In this document: piece by piece, positions 45,716-53,774 of the stretch
Numbering within the stretch: position 1 is the first letter of the stretch
Layout: each line of letters begins with the position of its first letter
Assembly: GCF_000313755.1 (NCBI RefSeq)
Contig: NZ_AMZB01000122.1
Span: 91,592 to 155,591, forward strand
Origin: Pseudomonas nitroreducens TX1
GTDB lineage: Bacteria > Pseudomonadota > Gammaproteobacteria > Pseudomonadales > Pseudomonadaceae
DNA: 64,000 nt
Direction: 5' to 3'
The notes under the pieces: model-generated
What the model saw: only the letters and a program-made list of their open reading frames with translations
Databases searched by the model: none
Told to the model about the DNA's origin: nothing
Made by a program: the position numbers and the translations under genes

Positions 45716-46087
45716 TCAACGGTCGGCGCAGTGTTTTCTCAGGTACTTGACGAAGTCCGTGGCCAGCCCCCGACGTTCGCCCTTCACCAGGGTCGACTCC
45801 TGCATCGATCGGAGTTTGCACGTGACCGGCTGCGCCTGCTTGTCCGCGTGATGCAGCGGGGTCAGCAGCAGGTCATAGGGCGTACCCTGACGGACCTGCT
45901 CGACGAGTTCGGCTTCGTCGCCGCCGATCAGTAGAACCTTGTTGCGTGTCTCGATCTGATACTGGTCCACCACGGGTTCGAGTATCGACATCAGTTCGTC
46001 GCTGGCGCCGACCCGCAGTACGTCGGGGCCGGCGTGACCGGCAAGGGGCAGGAGCAGCAGGGCGAGCAGCAGGAGTGGGCGGCACAT
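45716..46087 (-). CDS. Miniature exported ModA-like protein
   Basis: This 123-residue protein has a signal peptide (MCRPLLLLALLLLPLAGHAG). A short stretch resembling the first lobe of molybdate-binding ModA follows: LRVGASDELMSILEPVVDQYQIETRNKVLLIGG and EQVRQGTPYDLLLTP are recognisable words. It then jumps to a ModA-like tail with KGERRGLATDFVKYLRKHC. The second lobe is missing. It lies 119 bases downstream of modE, which favours a molybdate link. It may be a reduced binding protein or an old deletion remnant with an open frame. Confidence 0.5.
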   Translation of the reverse strand: MCRPLLLLALLLLPLAGHAGPDVLRVGASDELMSILEPVVDQYQIETRNKVLLIGGDEAELVEQVRQGTPYDLLLTPLHHADKQAQPVTCKLRSMQESTLVKGERRGLATDFVKYLRKHCADR

Positions 46088-46206
46088 GGTGGGAGCTCCG
46101 GTTGGCCAGGGTTCCGCCCGGCACGGGCGAAACGCTGTTGGCTATTGGAGCGCGGCACAGTGCTGCCGGGCTTGATATGAGGCAGGGAAATCCAGGGTAG
46201 CCGGGG

Positions 46207-46971
46207 CTATAGCGGCGTGCCGAGGATCACCTGGGCCGGGGAAAACTGTGCGCGCACCGCCGAGCCGGCTTTCAGGCCGAGGATATCGACCCGTTCCGGG
46301 TCGGTCAGCGCGCAGAGCATCTGCCCGCTGGGCAACTGGATGCGTACTTCGCTGGGGCCGTCTTCGGCTTCGCGGATATCGTCGACATGCCCCTCCAGCG
46401 CATTCAGCCCTTCCGGGCAGGGAATGTGCGGCAGGTCGACGTAGAGCCAGCCAGCCTTCATCAGTGCCACCACTGGCAAGCCGTCGGCCAGTTCGAGCTT
46501 CTCAGTGCTCTCGCGGGTGACTCGCGCCTGGATGCGCGAGCCGCCGGGCAGCTCGATGCTCACCAGGTCGTTGAGGCCGGACGGTTCCACCGCGCAGACG
46601 CGCCCGTGCAACTGGTTGCGCGCGCTGGTGCGCATCATCAGGCGGCCGATCAGCTCCAAATCAGCCTGGTGCTCGACATGCTCGACGAAGTGTTCGCGCA
46701 GGGCTTCCAGGCGCTGGTACAGCGCCAGCAGGCGCTCGCCGTCGGCGGTCAGGCGGGCGCCGCCACCGCCCTTGCCGCCGACGCTGCGTTCCACCAGCGG
46801 GCGGTCGGAGAGGTTGTTCAGTTCATCGATGGCGTCCCAGGCGGTCTTGTAGCTCATCCCGGCGGCCTTGGCGGCGTGGGTGATCGAGCCGAGCTGGGCG
46901 ATCTGCGCCAACAGGGCGATGCGCTGCGGGCGGCGGGTGACGTGTTGGGTCAACAGGCTGAGGGTGGTCAT
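46207..46971 (-). CDS. modE: ModE-type molybdate-responsive regulator
   Basis: The 254-residue regulator has an N-terminal LysR-like winged HTH (QIAQLGSITHAAKAAGMSYKTAWDAIDELN, key words) and the family loop GGKGGGGARLTADG. Two molybdate-binding MOP domains (about 122-187 and 192-254) follow; SARNQLHGRV marks the first. ModE represses mod transport genes when molybdate is bound. No modABC operon is in the window; only the miniature ModA-like gene lies downstream. It matches PA0487. Confidence 0.93.
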   Translation of the reverse strand: MTTLSLLTQHVTRRPQRIALLAQIAQLGSITHAAKAAGMSYKTAWDAIDELNNLSDRPLVERSVGGKGGGGARLTADGERLLALYQRLEALREHFVEHVEHQADLELIGRLMMRTSARNQLHGRVCAVEPSGLNDLVSIELPGGSRIQARVTRESTEKLELADGLPVVALMKAGWLYVDLPHIPCPEGLNALEGHVDDIREAEDGPSEVRIQLPSGQMLCALTDPERVDILGLKAGSAVRAQFSPAQVILGTPL

Positions 46972-47064
46972 GGTCTCGTGAATATTTATTGGTATGCGGG
47001 GAGGCTCCGTTGCGGGCGTGCAAAACGCAAGGGGCAGATGTCGGGAATGTGGCCGAACGGCCCT

Positions 47065-47787
47065 CTATTGCATGAGCGGTGTGCGCGCCAGGCAGTAGAC
47101 GTCGACCCGCCGTGCGCCAGCGCGGCGCAGCAGGCGGGCGATGCGTTCGGCGGTGGCGCCGGTGGTCAGCACGTCGTCCACCAGCGCCAGGTGCAGGCCT
47201 TCGATCCGTGCACCGTCGCCCAGGGCGAAGGCGCTGCGCAGGTTGCGCTTGCGGGTGGCGGCGTCCAGGCCTTGCTGGGCCGGGGTGTCCTGCACGCGGC
47301 GGACGAGGTGGTTATCCACCGGCAGGCCCAGTGGCGCGGCCAGCCATTGCGCCAGCAGCTGCGCCTGGTTGAAGCCGCGTTGCCGTTCGCGCCGGCGCGA
47401 CAGCGGCACGGGGATCAGTCGGTCCGGGCGCGGCAATCCTTCGTCAAAGGCATGCAGCAAATGGCGTTCGAGCAACTGACCAAGCAGCCGCCCGAGCGGC
47501 GCATTGGCCTGGTGCTTGAAGCGGGTGATCAGCGCATCGACGGGGAAGCCGTAGCGCAGCGGAGTTTCGACGCGGTGAAATGCGGGTGCGCGGCGCAAAC
47601 AGGGCCCGCAGGTCAGGCCGGTAACGGGCAGGGGCAGTGCGCAAACGGTGCAATGCCCGGCCAGCCAGGGCAGGTCGTCGTCACAGCCGGCGCACAGGGG
47701 CAGGGCGGCCTGTTCCGCCGCTGCGCCGCAGAGAAGACATTGCACCCGGGGGCGCCACCAGACGGGGCGCCAGTGAAGCAACCGCAT
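47065..47787 (-). CDS. ComF-family phosphoribosyltransferase-like protein
   Basis: The 240-residue protein has an N-terminal double zinc-ribbon (CLLCG, CAGC, CTVC, CGPC) and a C-terminal PRTase domain with the PRPP loop VDDVLTTGAT. PVPLSRRRERQRGFNQA is the other ComF signature. ComF proteins support DNA uptake or late transformation steps in several bacteria, biochemistry unclear. It lies just beyond bioB as in PAO1 (PA0489). The start is the first ATG of the frame. Confidence 0.9.
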   Translation of the reverse strand: MRLLHWRPVWWRPRVQCLLCGAAAEQAALPLCAGCDDDLPWLAGHCTVCALPLPVTGLTCGPCLRRAPAFHRVETPLRYGFPVDALITRFKHQANAPLGRLLGQLLERHLLHAFDEGLPRPDRLIPVPLSRRRERQRGFNQAQLLAQWLAAPLGLPVDNHLVRRVQDTPAQQGLDAATRKRNLRSAFALGDGARIEGLHLALVDDVLTTGATAERIARLLRRAGARRVDVYCLARTPLMQ

Positions 47788-47812
47788 TTCGCCCCTCCGT
47801 GGGCGGCGCTGC

Positions 47813-48106
47813 TCAATGGATCAGCCAGCTCAGGACCACCAGCCCCAGCACCGTCCAGATCAGCCCGCCGAAGATCGAGCGCCGCATGAAGGCGCGGATG
47901 CCACTGTAGAGCAGCAGCAAGCCGATGAAGAGCAGGACGAAGCTGAAGATCGAGACGTCGATTCCCACGGCGCGCGCCAGGCCGTGGAAGAAGTCGTCCA
48001 TCGCGCGCCACAGGCCGCCGAGCACGCCTGACAGCAGATCGACGATGAAGCGGATGGCCTTGCCGACCATCTGGCCAAGGCCGTCGAAGAATCCTTCTGT
48101 TCCCAT
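47813..48106 (-). CDS. Small inner-membrane protein
   Basis: The 97-residue protein has an amphipathic N-terminal half and two membrane helices at about 53-70 and 76-96. No domain is recognised. It lies 25 bases upstream of comF in the same direction, so they may be co-transcribed, and 107 bases from the divergent BirA operator of bioB. It corresponds to PA0490 by position. Function unknown. Confidence 0.7.
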   Translation of the reverse strand: MGTEGFFDGLGQMVGKAIRFIVDLLSGVLGGLWRAMDDFFHGLARAVGIDVSIFSFVLLFIGLLLLYSGIRAFMRRSIFGGLIWTVLGLVVLSWLIH

Positions 48107-48212
48107 CTGGGGTATGACTCCTGAATGTTCTGACTGATTGGAGCGGCGAGGGCGCGGATCGGTTCAGCCGCGGCGGCAAATCCATCCGTGCAATTGGTCG
48201 ATAAATGTTCAC

Positions 48213-48244
48213 TTGTCGACCTGTGTCGCGAGAGTGGTTGACAG
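48213..48244 (+). promoter_or_regulatory. BirA-type operator of bioB
   Basis: TTGTCGACC and GGTTGACAG are half-sites separated by 14 bases. The gammaproteobacterial BirA operator is TTGTAAACC and GGTTTACAA with 14-16 bases between. Each half here matches 7 of 9 positions. The right half contains the -35 box of the bioB promoter, so biotin-loaded BirA would block RNA polymerase. Confidence 0.75.
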
Positions 48245-48265
48245 CGTCACAGCTCCACATATGAT
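48238..48265 (+). promoter_or_regulatory. Sigma-70 promoter of bioB
   Basis: TTGACA (48238-48243) and TATGAT (48260-48265) are 16 bases apart. The -35 is a perfect consensus and is embedded in the BirA operator. It lies 85 bases before the bioB ATG. Confidence 0.8.
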
Positions 48266-48349
48266 GCCTTGAGCCTGATTTCCCCGGTGGCGCGCCGCCG
48301 GGGCACCCCTGGACAAGAGGCGCCCCCAAGCGTCGAAGGACTTTTGCCG

Positions 48350-49408
48350 ATGAGTGCCACCGCAGCCCAAGCAACCCGCCACGACTGGACTCTTGCCGAA
48401 GTCCGGGCCCTGTTCGAACAGCCCTTCAACGACCTGCTGTTCCAGGCGCAGACCCTGCACCGGGCACATTTCGATCCGAACCGCGTACAGGTGTCGACCT
48501 TGCTGTCGATCAAGACCGGCGCCTGCCCGGAAGACTGCAAATATTGCCCGCAGTCCGGCCACTACAACACCGGCCTGGACAAGGAAAAGCTGATGGAAGT
48601 GCAGAAGGTGCTGCAGGCCGCAGCCGAGGCCAAGGCCATCGGCTCGACGCGCTTCTGCATGGGCGCCGCCTGGAAGCATCCGTCGGCGAAGGACATGCCC
48701 TACGTGTTGGAAATGGTGAAGGGCGTGAAGAAGCTCGGCCTGGAGACCTGCATGACCCTGGGCAAGCTGACCCAGGAGCAGACCCAGTCGCTGGCCGAAG
48801 CGGGCCTGGACTACTACAACCACAACCTCGATACCTCGCCAGAGTTCTACGGCAACATCATCACCACCCGTACCTACAGCGAGCGCCTGCAGACCCTGGC
48901 GTACGTGCGCGAGGCGGGGATGAAGATCTGCTCCGGCGGCATCCTCGGCATGGGCGAGTCGGTGGACGACCGCGCCGGCCTGCTGATCCAGCTGGCCAAC
49001 CTGCCCGAGCACCCGGAATCGGTGCCGATCAACATGCTGGTGAAGGTGAAGGGCACCCCGCTGGCCGAGGAGAAGGATGTCGATCCGTTCGACTTCATCC
49101 GCACCCTGGCGGTCGCCCGCATCCTGATGCCGAAATCCCATGTGCGCCTGTCCGCCGGCCGCGAGCAGATGAACGAGCAGATGCAGGCCCTGGCCTTCAT
49201 GGCGGGCGCCAACTCGATCTTCTACGGCGAGAAGCTGCTGACCACCACCAATCCGCAGGCCGAGAAGGACATGCAGCTGTTTGCGCGTCTGGGCATCAAG
49301 CCCGAGGAGCGCGAGGAGCACGCCGACGAGGTGCACCAGGCCGCCATCGAGCAGGCGCTGGTGGAACAACGCGACTCCCAGTTGTTCTACAACGCGGCTT
49401 CGGCCTGA
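48350..49408 (+). CDS. bioB: Biotin synthase
   Basis: BioB is a radical-SAM enzyme that inserts sulfur into dethiobiotin, the last step of biotin synthesis. The SAM-cluster motif C59-x3-C63-x2-C66 (CPEDCKYC) is intact. [19 protein letters not shown] and SAGREQMN are family blocks carrying the [2Fe-2S] ligands and Arg. The 352-residue length is usual. A GAAGGA site precedes the ATG. It is the first gene of the biotin set and is separated from bioF by a repeat-rich gap. Confidence 0.97.
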   Translation: MSATAAQATRHDWTLAEVRALFEQPFNDLLFQAQTLHRAHFDPNRVQVSTLLSIKTGACPEDCKYCPQSGHYNTGLDKEKLMEVQKVLQAAAEAKAIGSTRFCMGAAWKHPSAKDMPYVLEMVKGVKKLGLETCMTLGKLTQEQTQSLAEAGLDYYNHNLDTSPEFYGNIITTRTYSERLQTLAYVREAGMKICSGGILGMGESVDDRAGLLIQLANLPEHPESVPINMLVKVKGTPLAEEKDVDPFDFIRTLAVARILMPKSHVRLSAGREQMNEQMQALAFMAGANSIFYGEKLLTTTNPQAEKDMQLFARLGIKPEEREEHADEVHQAAIEQALVEQRDSQLFYNAASA

Positions 49409-49421
49409 CCTGCTTTTCATA

Positions 49422-49441
49422 GGAGCGAGCAAGCTCGCTCC
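49422..49441. repeat. Collapsed REP hairpin after bioB
   Basis: GGAGCGAGC and GCTCGCTCC, separated by AA, form a perfect 9-bp hairpin. It looks like a REP dyad reduced to its outer stems by internal deletion. It starts 14 bases after the bioB stop. Confidence 0.7.
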
Positions 49442-49448
49442 TCCAGTG

Positions 49449-49569
49449 CCCCTCTCCCTAACCCTCTCCCGCAAGCGGGAGAGGGGACCGTTCAGTGCAG
49501 GCCGAAGTCTCTGTATCAGCCGGCACGAACTGTTCCCTCTGCCTTCAGAGAGAGGGCTGGAGAGAGGGG
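49449..49569. repeat. Two CCCTCTCCC-type dispersed repeats
   Basis: The first (49449-49486) is a clean CCCTCTCCC-GCAAGC-GGGAGAGGG hairpin preceded by a direct copy of the word. The second (49535-49569) is a decayed copy with CCCTCTGCC and AGAGGG. They fill the bioB-bioF gap. Confidence 0.65.
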
Positions 49570-49654
49570 AAGCATCGGCACGGACTTCGTGGAAGAAGAC
49601 TGTTGCTCCTGCAGGTCCTTCATCCGGAGGACCGCCGCCGACACGGGGTTACGC

Positions 49655-50860
49655 ATGCCTTTCGATCTCGCCGCCCGCCTGGCCCAGCGCCAGGCGGAGG
49701 ACCTCTACCGCCGCCGTCCGCTGCTGGAATCGCCGCAGGGACCGGACGTGGTCATCGACGGCCAGCCGATGCTGGCCTTCTGTTCCAACGATTACCTGGG
49801 CCTGGCCAATCACCCCGCGGTGATCGCCGCCTTGCGGGCCGGCGCCGAGCGCTGGGGCGTCGGCGGTGGCGCCTCGCACCTGGTCAACGGCCATTGCGGT
49901 CCGCACCATGAGTTGGAGCTGGCGCTCGCCGAGTTCACCGGTCGCCCGCGTGCGCTGCTGTTCTCCACCGGCTACATGGCGAACCTGGGTACTGTCACCG
50001 CCCTCGTCGGCAGGGGTGACAGCGTGCTGGAGGACCGCCTCAACCACGCCTCGCTGCTGGATGCCGGCCTGCTTTCCGGCGCGCGCTTCTCGCGCTACCT
50101 GCACAACGACGCCGCCAGCCTCGCCTCTCGGCTTGAGAAAGCCGAGGGCAACACGCTGGTGGTCACCGACGGCGTGTTCAGCATGGATGGCGACCTGGCC
50201 GACCTCCCGGCGCTGTGCGCGCAGGCGCGGAAGAAGAATGCCTGGATGATGGTTGACGACGCCCACGGCTTCGGCCCGCTGGGTGCGACCGGTGGCGGCA
50301 TCGTCGAGCACTTCGGCTTGGGGATCGAGGACGTGCCTGTGCTGGTCGGCACCCTCGGCAAGGCCTTCGGCACCGCGGGCGCCTTCGTCGCCGGCAGCGA
50401 GGAACTGATCGAGACGCTGATCCAGTTCGCCCGGCCGTACATCTACACCACCAGCCAGCCGCCGGCGGTGGCCTGCGCCACCCTGAAGAGCCTGGAACTG
50501 TTGCGCGCCGAAAGCTGGCGCCGCGACCACCTGAATGGGCTGATCGCGCGCTTCCGCGCCGGTGCCCAAGCCATCGGCCTGGAGCTGATGGATAGCCCGA
50601 CGCCGATCCAGCCGATTCTCATCGGCGGCAGCGCCCAGGCCATGGCGTTGTCCGCAGAGCTGCGCCAGCGCGGCATTCTCGTCGGCGCAATTCGCCCGCC
50701 CACCGTGCCGGCGGGTACCGCACGCCTGCGCGTGACCCTGTCCGCTTCGCACACCGAGGCTCAGGTTGACCGCCTGCTGCTGGCGCTTGCCGAAAGCTGG
50801 CAGCGCGTGTCGTCTAGCCTTCTGGCAGAGATCGATGCCGAGGAGGGCGATGATGCGTGA
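49655..50860 (+). CDS. bioF: 8-amino-7-oxononanoate synthase
   Basis: BioF is a PLP enzyme condensing pimeloyl-ACP (or CoA) with alanine to KAPA. The PLP Lys is K236 (GTLGKAFG). [23 protein letters not shown] and [10 protein letters not shown] are alpha-oxoamine synthase blocks. The 401-residue length is normal. The start [10 protein letters not shown] fits family N termini; the frame is open 22 codons further upstream. Its end overlaps bioH by 8 bases. Confidence 0.96.
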   Translation: MPFDLAARLAQRQAEDLYRRRPLLESPQGPDVVIDGQPMLAFCSNDYLGLANHPAVIAALRAGAERWGVGGGASHLVNGHCGPHHELELALAEFTGRPRALLFSTGYMANLGTVTALVGRGDSVLEDRLNHASLLDAGLLSGARFSRYLHNDAASLASRLEKAEGNTLVVTDGVFSMDGDLADLPALCAQARKKNAWMMVDDAHGFGPLGATGGGIVEHFGLGIEDVPVLVGTLGKAFGTAGAFVAGSEELIETLIQFARPYIYTTSQPPAVACATLKSLELLRAESWRRDHLNGLIARFRAGAQAIGLELMDSPTPIQPILIGGSAQAMALSAELRQRGILVGAIRPPTVPAGTARLRVTLSASHTEAQVDRLLLALAESWQRVSSSLLAEIDAEEGDDA

Positions 50861-51578
50861 CCAACTGATCCTGCTGCCGGGCTGGGGCCTGGGCAGCGCT
50901 CCCCTGGAACCGCTGCGCGACGCGCTGCTGGAGCAGGCGCCGCATTTGAACGTGCAGATCGAGCCGCTGCCGGCGGATGCCGACCCGAACGCCTGGCTCG
51001 ACGAGCTGGACGACAACGTCGCCCATGATGCCTGGATTGCCGGGTGGTCCCTGGGTGGCATGCTCGGCGCCGAGCTGGCGGCTCGCCGTGGCGAGTCCTG
51101 CCGTGGGCTGGTCACCATCGCCAGCAACCCCTGCTTCCGTCGCCGCGAGGATTGGCCGGATGCCATGGCCAACGACGTCTTCGAGGACTTCTTCGAGGCC
51201 TTCCTGCTCGAGCCGCAGCTGGTGCGCAAGCGCTTTACGCTGCTGGTCAGCCAGGGCGCCCGCGATGCGCGCACCCTCGCTCGCCAATTGCAGGTGGCAT
51301 TGCCGCAACTGAACGTGGAGGGCCTGACCGCTGGCCTGCAACTGCTGGGGCAGCTCGATACCCGCGCCGCCCTCGGCCGCTATCCCGGCCCGCAACTGCA
51401 CCTGTTCGCCGCCAACGATGCGCTGGTCCCGGCAAGCGCCGCCGACGCGTTGCTGGACGGGCTGCCGGACGTCGAAGTCAGCCTGCTACCCGGCGCCAGC
51501 CACGGTCTGCCGCTGGAGCAGCCGGACGAAGTGGCGAGCGCCATCCTGAAGTTCATCCACGAGGGCGAAGATGCCTGA
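50853..51578 (+). CDS. bioH: Pimeloyl-ACP methyl ester carboxylesterase BioH
   Basis: BioH removes the methyl group from pimeloyl-ACP methyl ester, closing the BioC-BioH pathway. The triad is Ser66 (GWSLGG), Asp189 (AANDALVP) and His217 (ASHGLP). The N terminus [10 protein letters not shown] is typical. The start at 50853 is favoured by AGGAGGG 5 bases upstream; a preceding ATG (50850) is too close. It overlaps bioF by 8 bases and bioC by 8 bases, implying translational coupling through the trio. Confidence 0.95.
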   Translation: MRDQLILLPGWGLGSAPLEPLRDALLEQAPHLNVQIEPLPADADPNAWLDELDDNVAHDAWIAGWSLGGMLGAELAARRGESCRGLVTIASNPCFRRREDWPDAMANDVFEDFFEAFLLEPQLVRKRFTLLVSQGARDARTLARQLQVALPQLNVEGLTAGLQLLGQLDTRAALGRYPGPQLHLFAANDALVPASAADALLDGLPDVEVSLLPGASHGLPLEQPDEVASAILKFIHEGEDA

Positions 51579-52368
51579 TTGCAGTACCAGCGCGCTGCCC
51601 GATAAACGGCAGGTAGCCGCCTCCTTTTCCCGCGCCGCGTCGACCTACGACGCAGTGGCCGACCTGCAGCGCGCTGTCGGCAGCCGCCTGCTGGAGTTGC
51701 TGCCGGCACAGGCTGCGCCGCAGCGCTGGATCGACCTGGGTAGCGGCACCGGCTATTTCACCCGCGCCCTGGCGGCGCGTTATCCCCAGGCACAGGGCCT
51801 GGCCGTCGATATCGCCGAGGGCATGCTGCGCCACGCTCGCGAGCAGGGTGGTGCGCTGCACTTCATCGGTGGCGATGCCGAACGGCTGCCGTTGCGCGAC
51901 TCGGCCTGCGACCTGCTGTTTTCCAGCCTGGCGATCCAGTGGTGCGCGGATTTGCCTGCGGTGCTGGGCGAGGCGCGCCGCGTGCTGCGTCCTGGCGGCG
52001 TCGCGGCCTTCAGCAGCCTGTGTATCGGCACCCTGGGCGAGCTGCGGCAGAGCTGGGAAGCGGTGGACGGCTTCGTCCACGTGAACCGCTTCCGCGCCTT
52101 CGAGCAGTACCAGCAGCACTGCGCAGGCAGCGGCCTGGAAGTGCTGGAGTTGCGCAGCGAGGACCGTGTCCTGCACTTCCCCGACCTGCGCAGCCTGACC
52201 CATGAACTCAAGGCGCTGGGCGCGCACAACCTCAATCCCGGCCGGCCCGACGGCCTCACCGGGCGCGAGCGAGTGCGCGCGTTGATCGCCGCGTACGAGC
52301 GCTTGCGCCAGCCCGAAGGGCTGCCGGCGACTTACCGGGTGGTTTACGCCGTCCTGCGCAAGAGCTGA
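51571..52368 (+). CDS. bioC: Malonyl-ACP O-methyltransferase BioC
   Basis: BioC methylates malonyl-ACP so that fatty-acid enzymes can build the pimeloyl chain. The SAM motif I is DLGSGTGYF at residues 55-63. [21 protein letters not shown] is a BioC signature, and the C terminus [20 protein letters not shown] is characteristic. The 265-residue length is normal. It is followed after 5 bases by a REP dyad that separates it from bioD. Confidence 0.95.
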   Translation: MPDCSTSALPDKRQVAASFSRAASTYDAVADLQRAVGSRLLELLPAQAAPQRWIDLGSGTGYFTRALAARYPQAQGLAVDIAEGMLRHAREQGGALHFIGGDAERLPLRDSACDLLFSSLAIQWCADLPAVLGEARRVLRPGGVAAFSSLCIGTLGELRQSWEAVDGFVHVNRFRAFEQYQQHCAGSGLEVLELRSEDRVLHFPDLRSLTHELKALGAHNLNPGRPDGLTGRERVRALIAAYERLRQPEGLPATYRVVYAVLRKS

Positions 52369-52373
52369 ATCCT

Positions 52374-52451
52374 GTAGGAGCGAGCTTGCTCGCGAACCCC
52401 TCAGCTCCGGCGCTGCCGGTGAGTCCCGTTCGCGAGCAAGCTCGCTCCTAC
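52374..52451. repeat. REP dyad between bioC and bioD
   Basis: An inverted REP pair of the GAGCGAGCTTGCTCGC type begins 5 bases after the bioC stop and ends 21 bases before the bioD ATG. Because it is inside the operon, it may lower bioD expression relative to bioF-H-C. Confidence 0.87.
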
Positions 52452-52472
52452 GAAGAGCACCAGAGGAAAACC

Positions 52473-53156
52473 ATGCCCCACGCCTACTTCGTCACCGGTA
52501 CCGACACCGAAATCGGCAAGACCACCATCGCTGCCGGCCTTCTGCACGCGGCGCGGCTGGCTGGGTTGTCCACGGCGGCGGCCAAGCCGGTGGCTTCTGG
52601 TTGCGAGCGTATTCCCGAAGGCCTGCGCAATTCCGACGCGCTGGCGCTGCTGGGCGAGTGCAGCCTGCCGCTGGCCTACCACCAGGTGAATCCCTTCGCC
52701 TTCGAGCCGGCCATCGCTCCGCACCTCGCCGCCCGCGAGCAGGGCGTGAAGCTGACGGTGGCGGCGCTCAAAGGCCCGGTGCGTTCGGTGCTGGAACTGG
52801 GCGCCGACTTCACCCTGGTGGAAGGCGCCGGTGGCTGGCGCGTGCCACTGGCGGGGGAGGAGAACCTCTCCGACCTGGCCATCGCTCTGCAGCTTCCGGT
52901 AATTCTGGTCGTCGGTGTGCGCCTGGGCTGCATCAACCACGCCGTGCTCAGCGCCGAGGCGATCCAGCGCGACGGCCTGGCGCTGGCCGGCTGGGTGGCG
53001 AACATCGTCGATGTGCAGACCTCCCGTCTGGAAGAAAACCTCGCCACCCTCGCCGAACGCCTGCCGGCACCTTGCGTTGGACGCGTGCCGCGCCTGGCCC
53101 AGGCGACTCCGGCGGCGGTGGCTGCGCACCTGGACCTGGGCATCCTGGATTTGTAA
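52473..53156 (+). CDS. bioD: Dethiobiotin synthetase
   Basis: BioD carboxylates DAPA to dethiobiotin using ATP. The P-loop is GTDTEIGKTT (9-18). KPVASGCER binds substrate, VEGAGGWRVPL is the Walker B-like block and NIVDVQTSRLEEN follows. The 227-residue length is normal. An AGAGGA site lies upstream. No bioA (DAPA aminotransferase) is in the window, so the set is incomplete here, as in P. aeruginosa, where bioA is elsewhere. Confidence 0.96.
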   Translation: MPHAYFVTGTDTEIGKTTIAAGLLHAARLAGLSTAAAKPVASGCERIPEGLRNSDALALLGECSLPLAYHQVNPFAFEPAIAPHLAAREQGVKLTVAALKGPVRSVLELGADFTLVEGAGGWRVPLAGEENLSDLAIALQLPVILVVGVRLGCINHAVLSAEAIQRDGLALAGWVANIVDVQTSRLEENLATLAERLPAPCVGRVPRLAQATPAAVAAHLDLGILDL

Positions 53157-53228
53157 CCAGCCCTTGGCCTGGCGGGCGCCGTCTGCTTGAATAGTGGCCA
53201 CTTGCTGCTGTGTCGCGGAGGCACTGCG

Positions 53229-53465
53229 ATGGAAATCTCCGGTAATGCTTTCTCTGCGGGTCTGGCCAGCGTCCAGACCGGGCAGCGCCGTGTTGACCAG
53301 GCCGGCAGCGATATCGCCAATGCCGGTGCACGTATCGCCTCCAGTGACGCCCTGACCGACCATCTGGTGGACCTGCGCCGTGGCCAGCACGAGGTCGAAG
53401 CCGGCGCCAAGGTCATCCAGGCCGCCGACGAAACGCTCGGCACGCTGCTTGATATCCGCGCCTGA
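53229..53465 (+). CDS. Small protein resembling joined ends of flagellar rod/hook proteins
   Basis: This 78-residue protein has no full flagellar fold, but its two halves echo the conserved ends of axial proteins. The N-terminal segment is FSAGLASVQTGQRRVDQAGSDIANA (like the rod-protein N helix with its ANN motif); the C-terminal segment is VDLRRGQHEVEAGAKVIQAADETLGTLLDIR (like the Flg_bbr_C helix). Both are shown by key words. No flagellar genes are near. A GGAG site precedes the ATG. It corresponds to PA0505 by position, and the function is unknown. Confidence 0.55.
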   Translation: MEISGNAFSAGLASVQTGQRRVDQAGSDIANAGARIASSDALTDHLVDLRRGQHEVEAGAKVIQAADETLGTLLDIRA

Positions 53466-53621
53466 TCGCGACCTTCCTCTCCCCTGAATTCTGCGCCGCG
53501 GCCGGCTGTCCTCGTGACACGCCGGCCGCTCTGCCATGGGCTTTAATTACCCTCAGGGCGACACTGCTAATACTCCCCGCAGACAGCCCGGCGAGCGTGA
53601 CCAGGCGGTCGGTTTGCACGC

Positions 53622-53650
53622 TTGACAAGGGTATGGCGTAAATGTATGTT
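53622..53650 (+). promoter_or_regulatory. Sigma-70 promoter of fadE1
   Basis: TTGACA (53622-53627) and TATGTT (53645-53650) are 17 bases apart. The remaining bases of the 309-base gap to fadE1 (53466-53774) contain no gene. Confidence 0.75.
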
Positions 53651-53651
53651 T

Positions 53652-53665
53652 CAAACGCCTGTTTG
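53652..53665. promoter_or_regulatory. PsrA-type operator in the fadE1 promoter
   Basis: CAAACGCCTGTTTG matches the PsrA consensus (G/C)AAAC-N2-4-GTTT(G/C) exactly. It lies just downstream of the -10 box, so binding would block initiation. PsrA is the long-chain-fatty-acid-responsive repressor of beta-oxidation genes in Pseudomonas, and PA0506 is a recognised target. Confidence 0.8.
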
Positions 53666-53774
53666 ACTGTCCGGATGCGTACGCGCACCGACTGGGCGGC
53701 CGGGAATGCTCCCGCACTGCGACCGCAGCAACCGGTCGCCCATTAACCAGAACCCTTCGTAGAGGTTTACCGCT

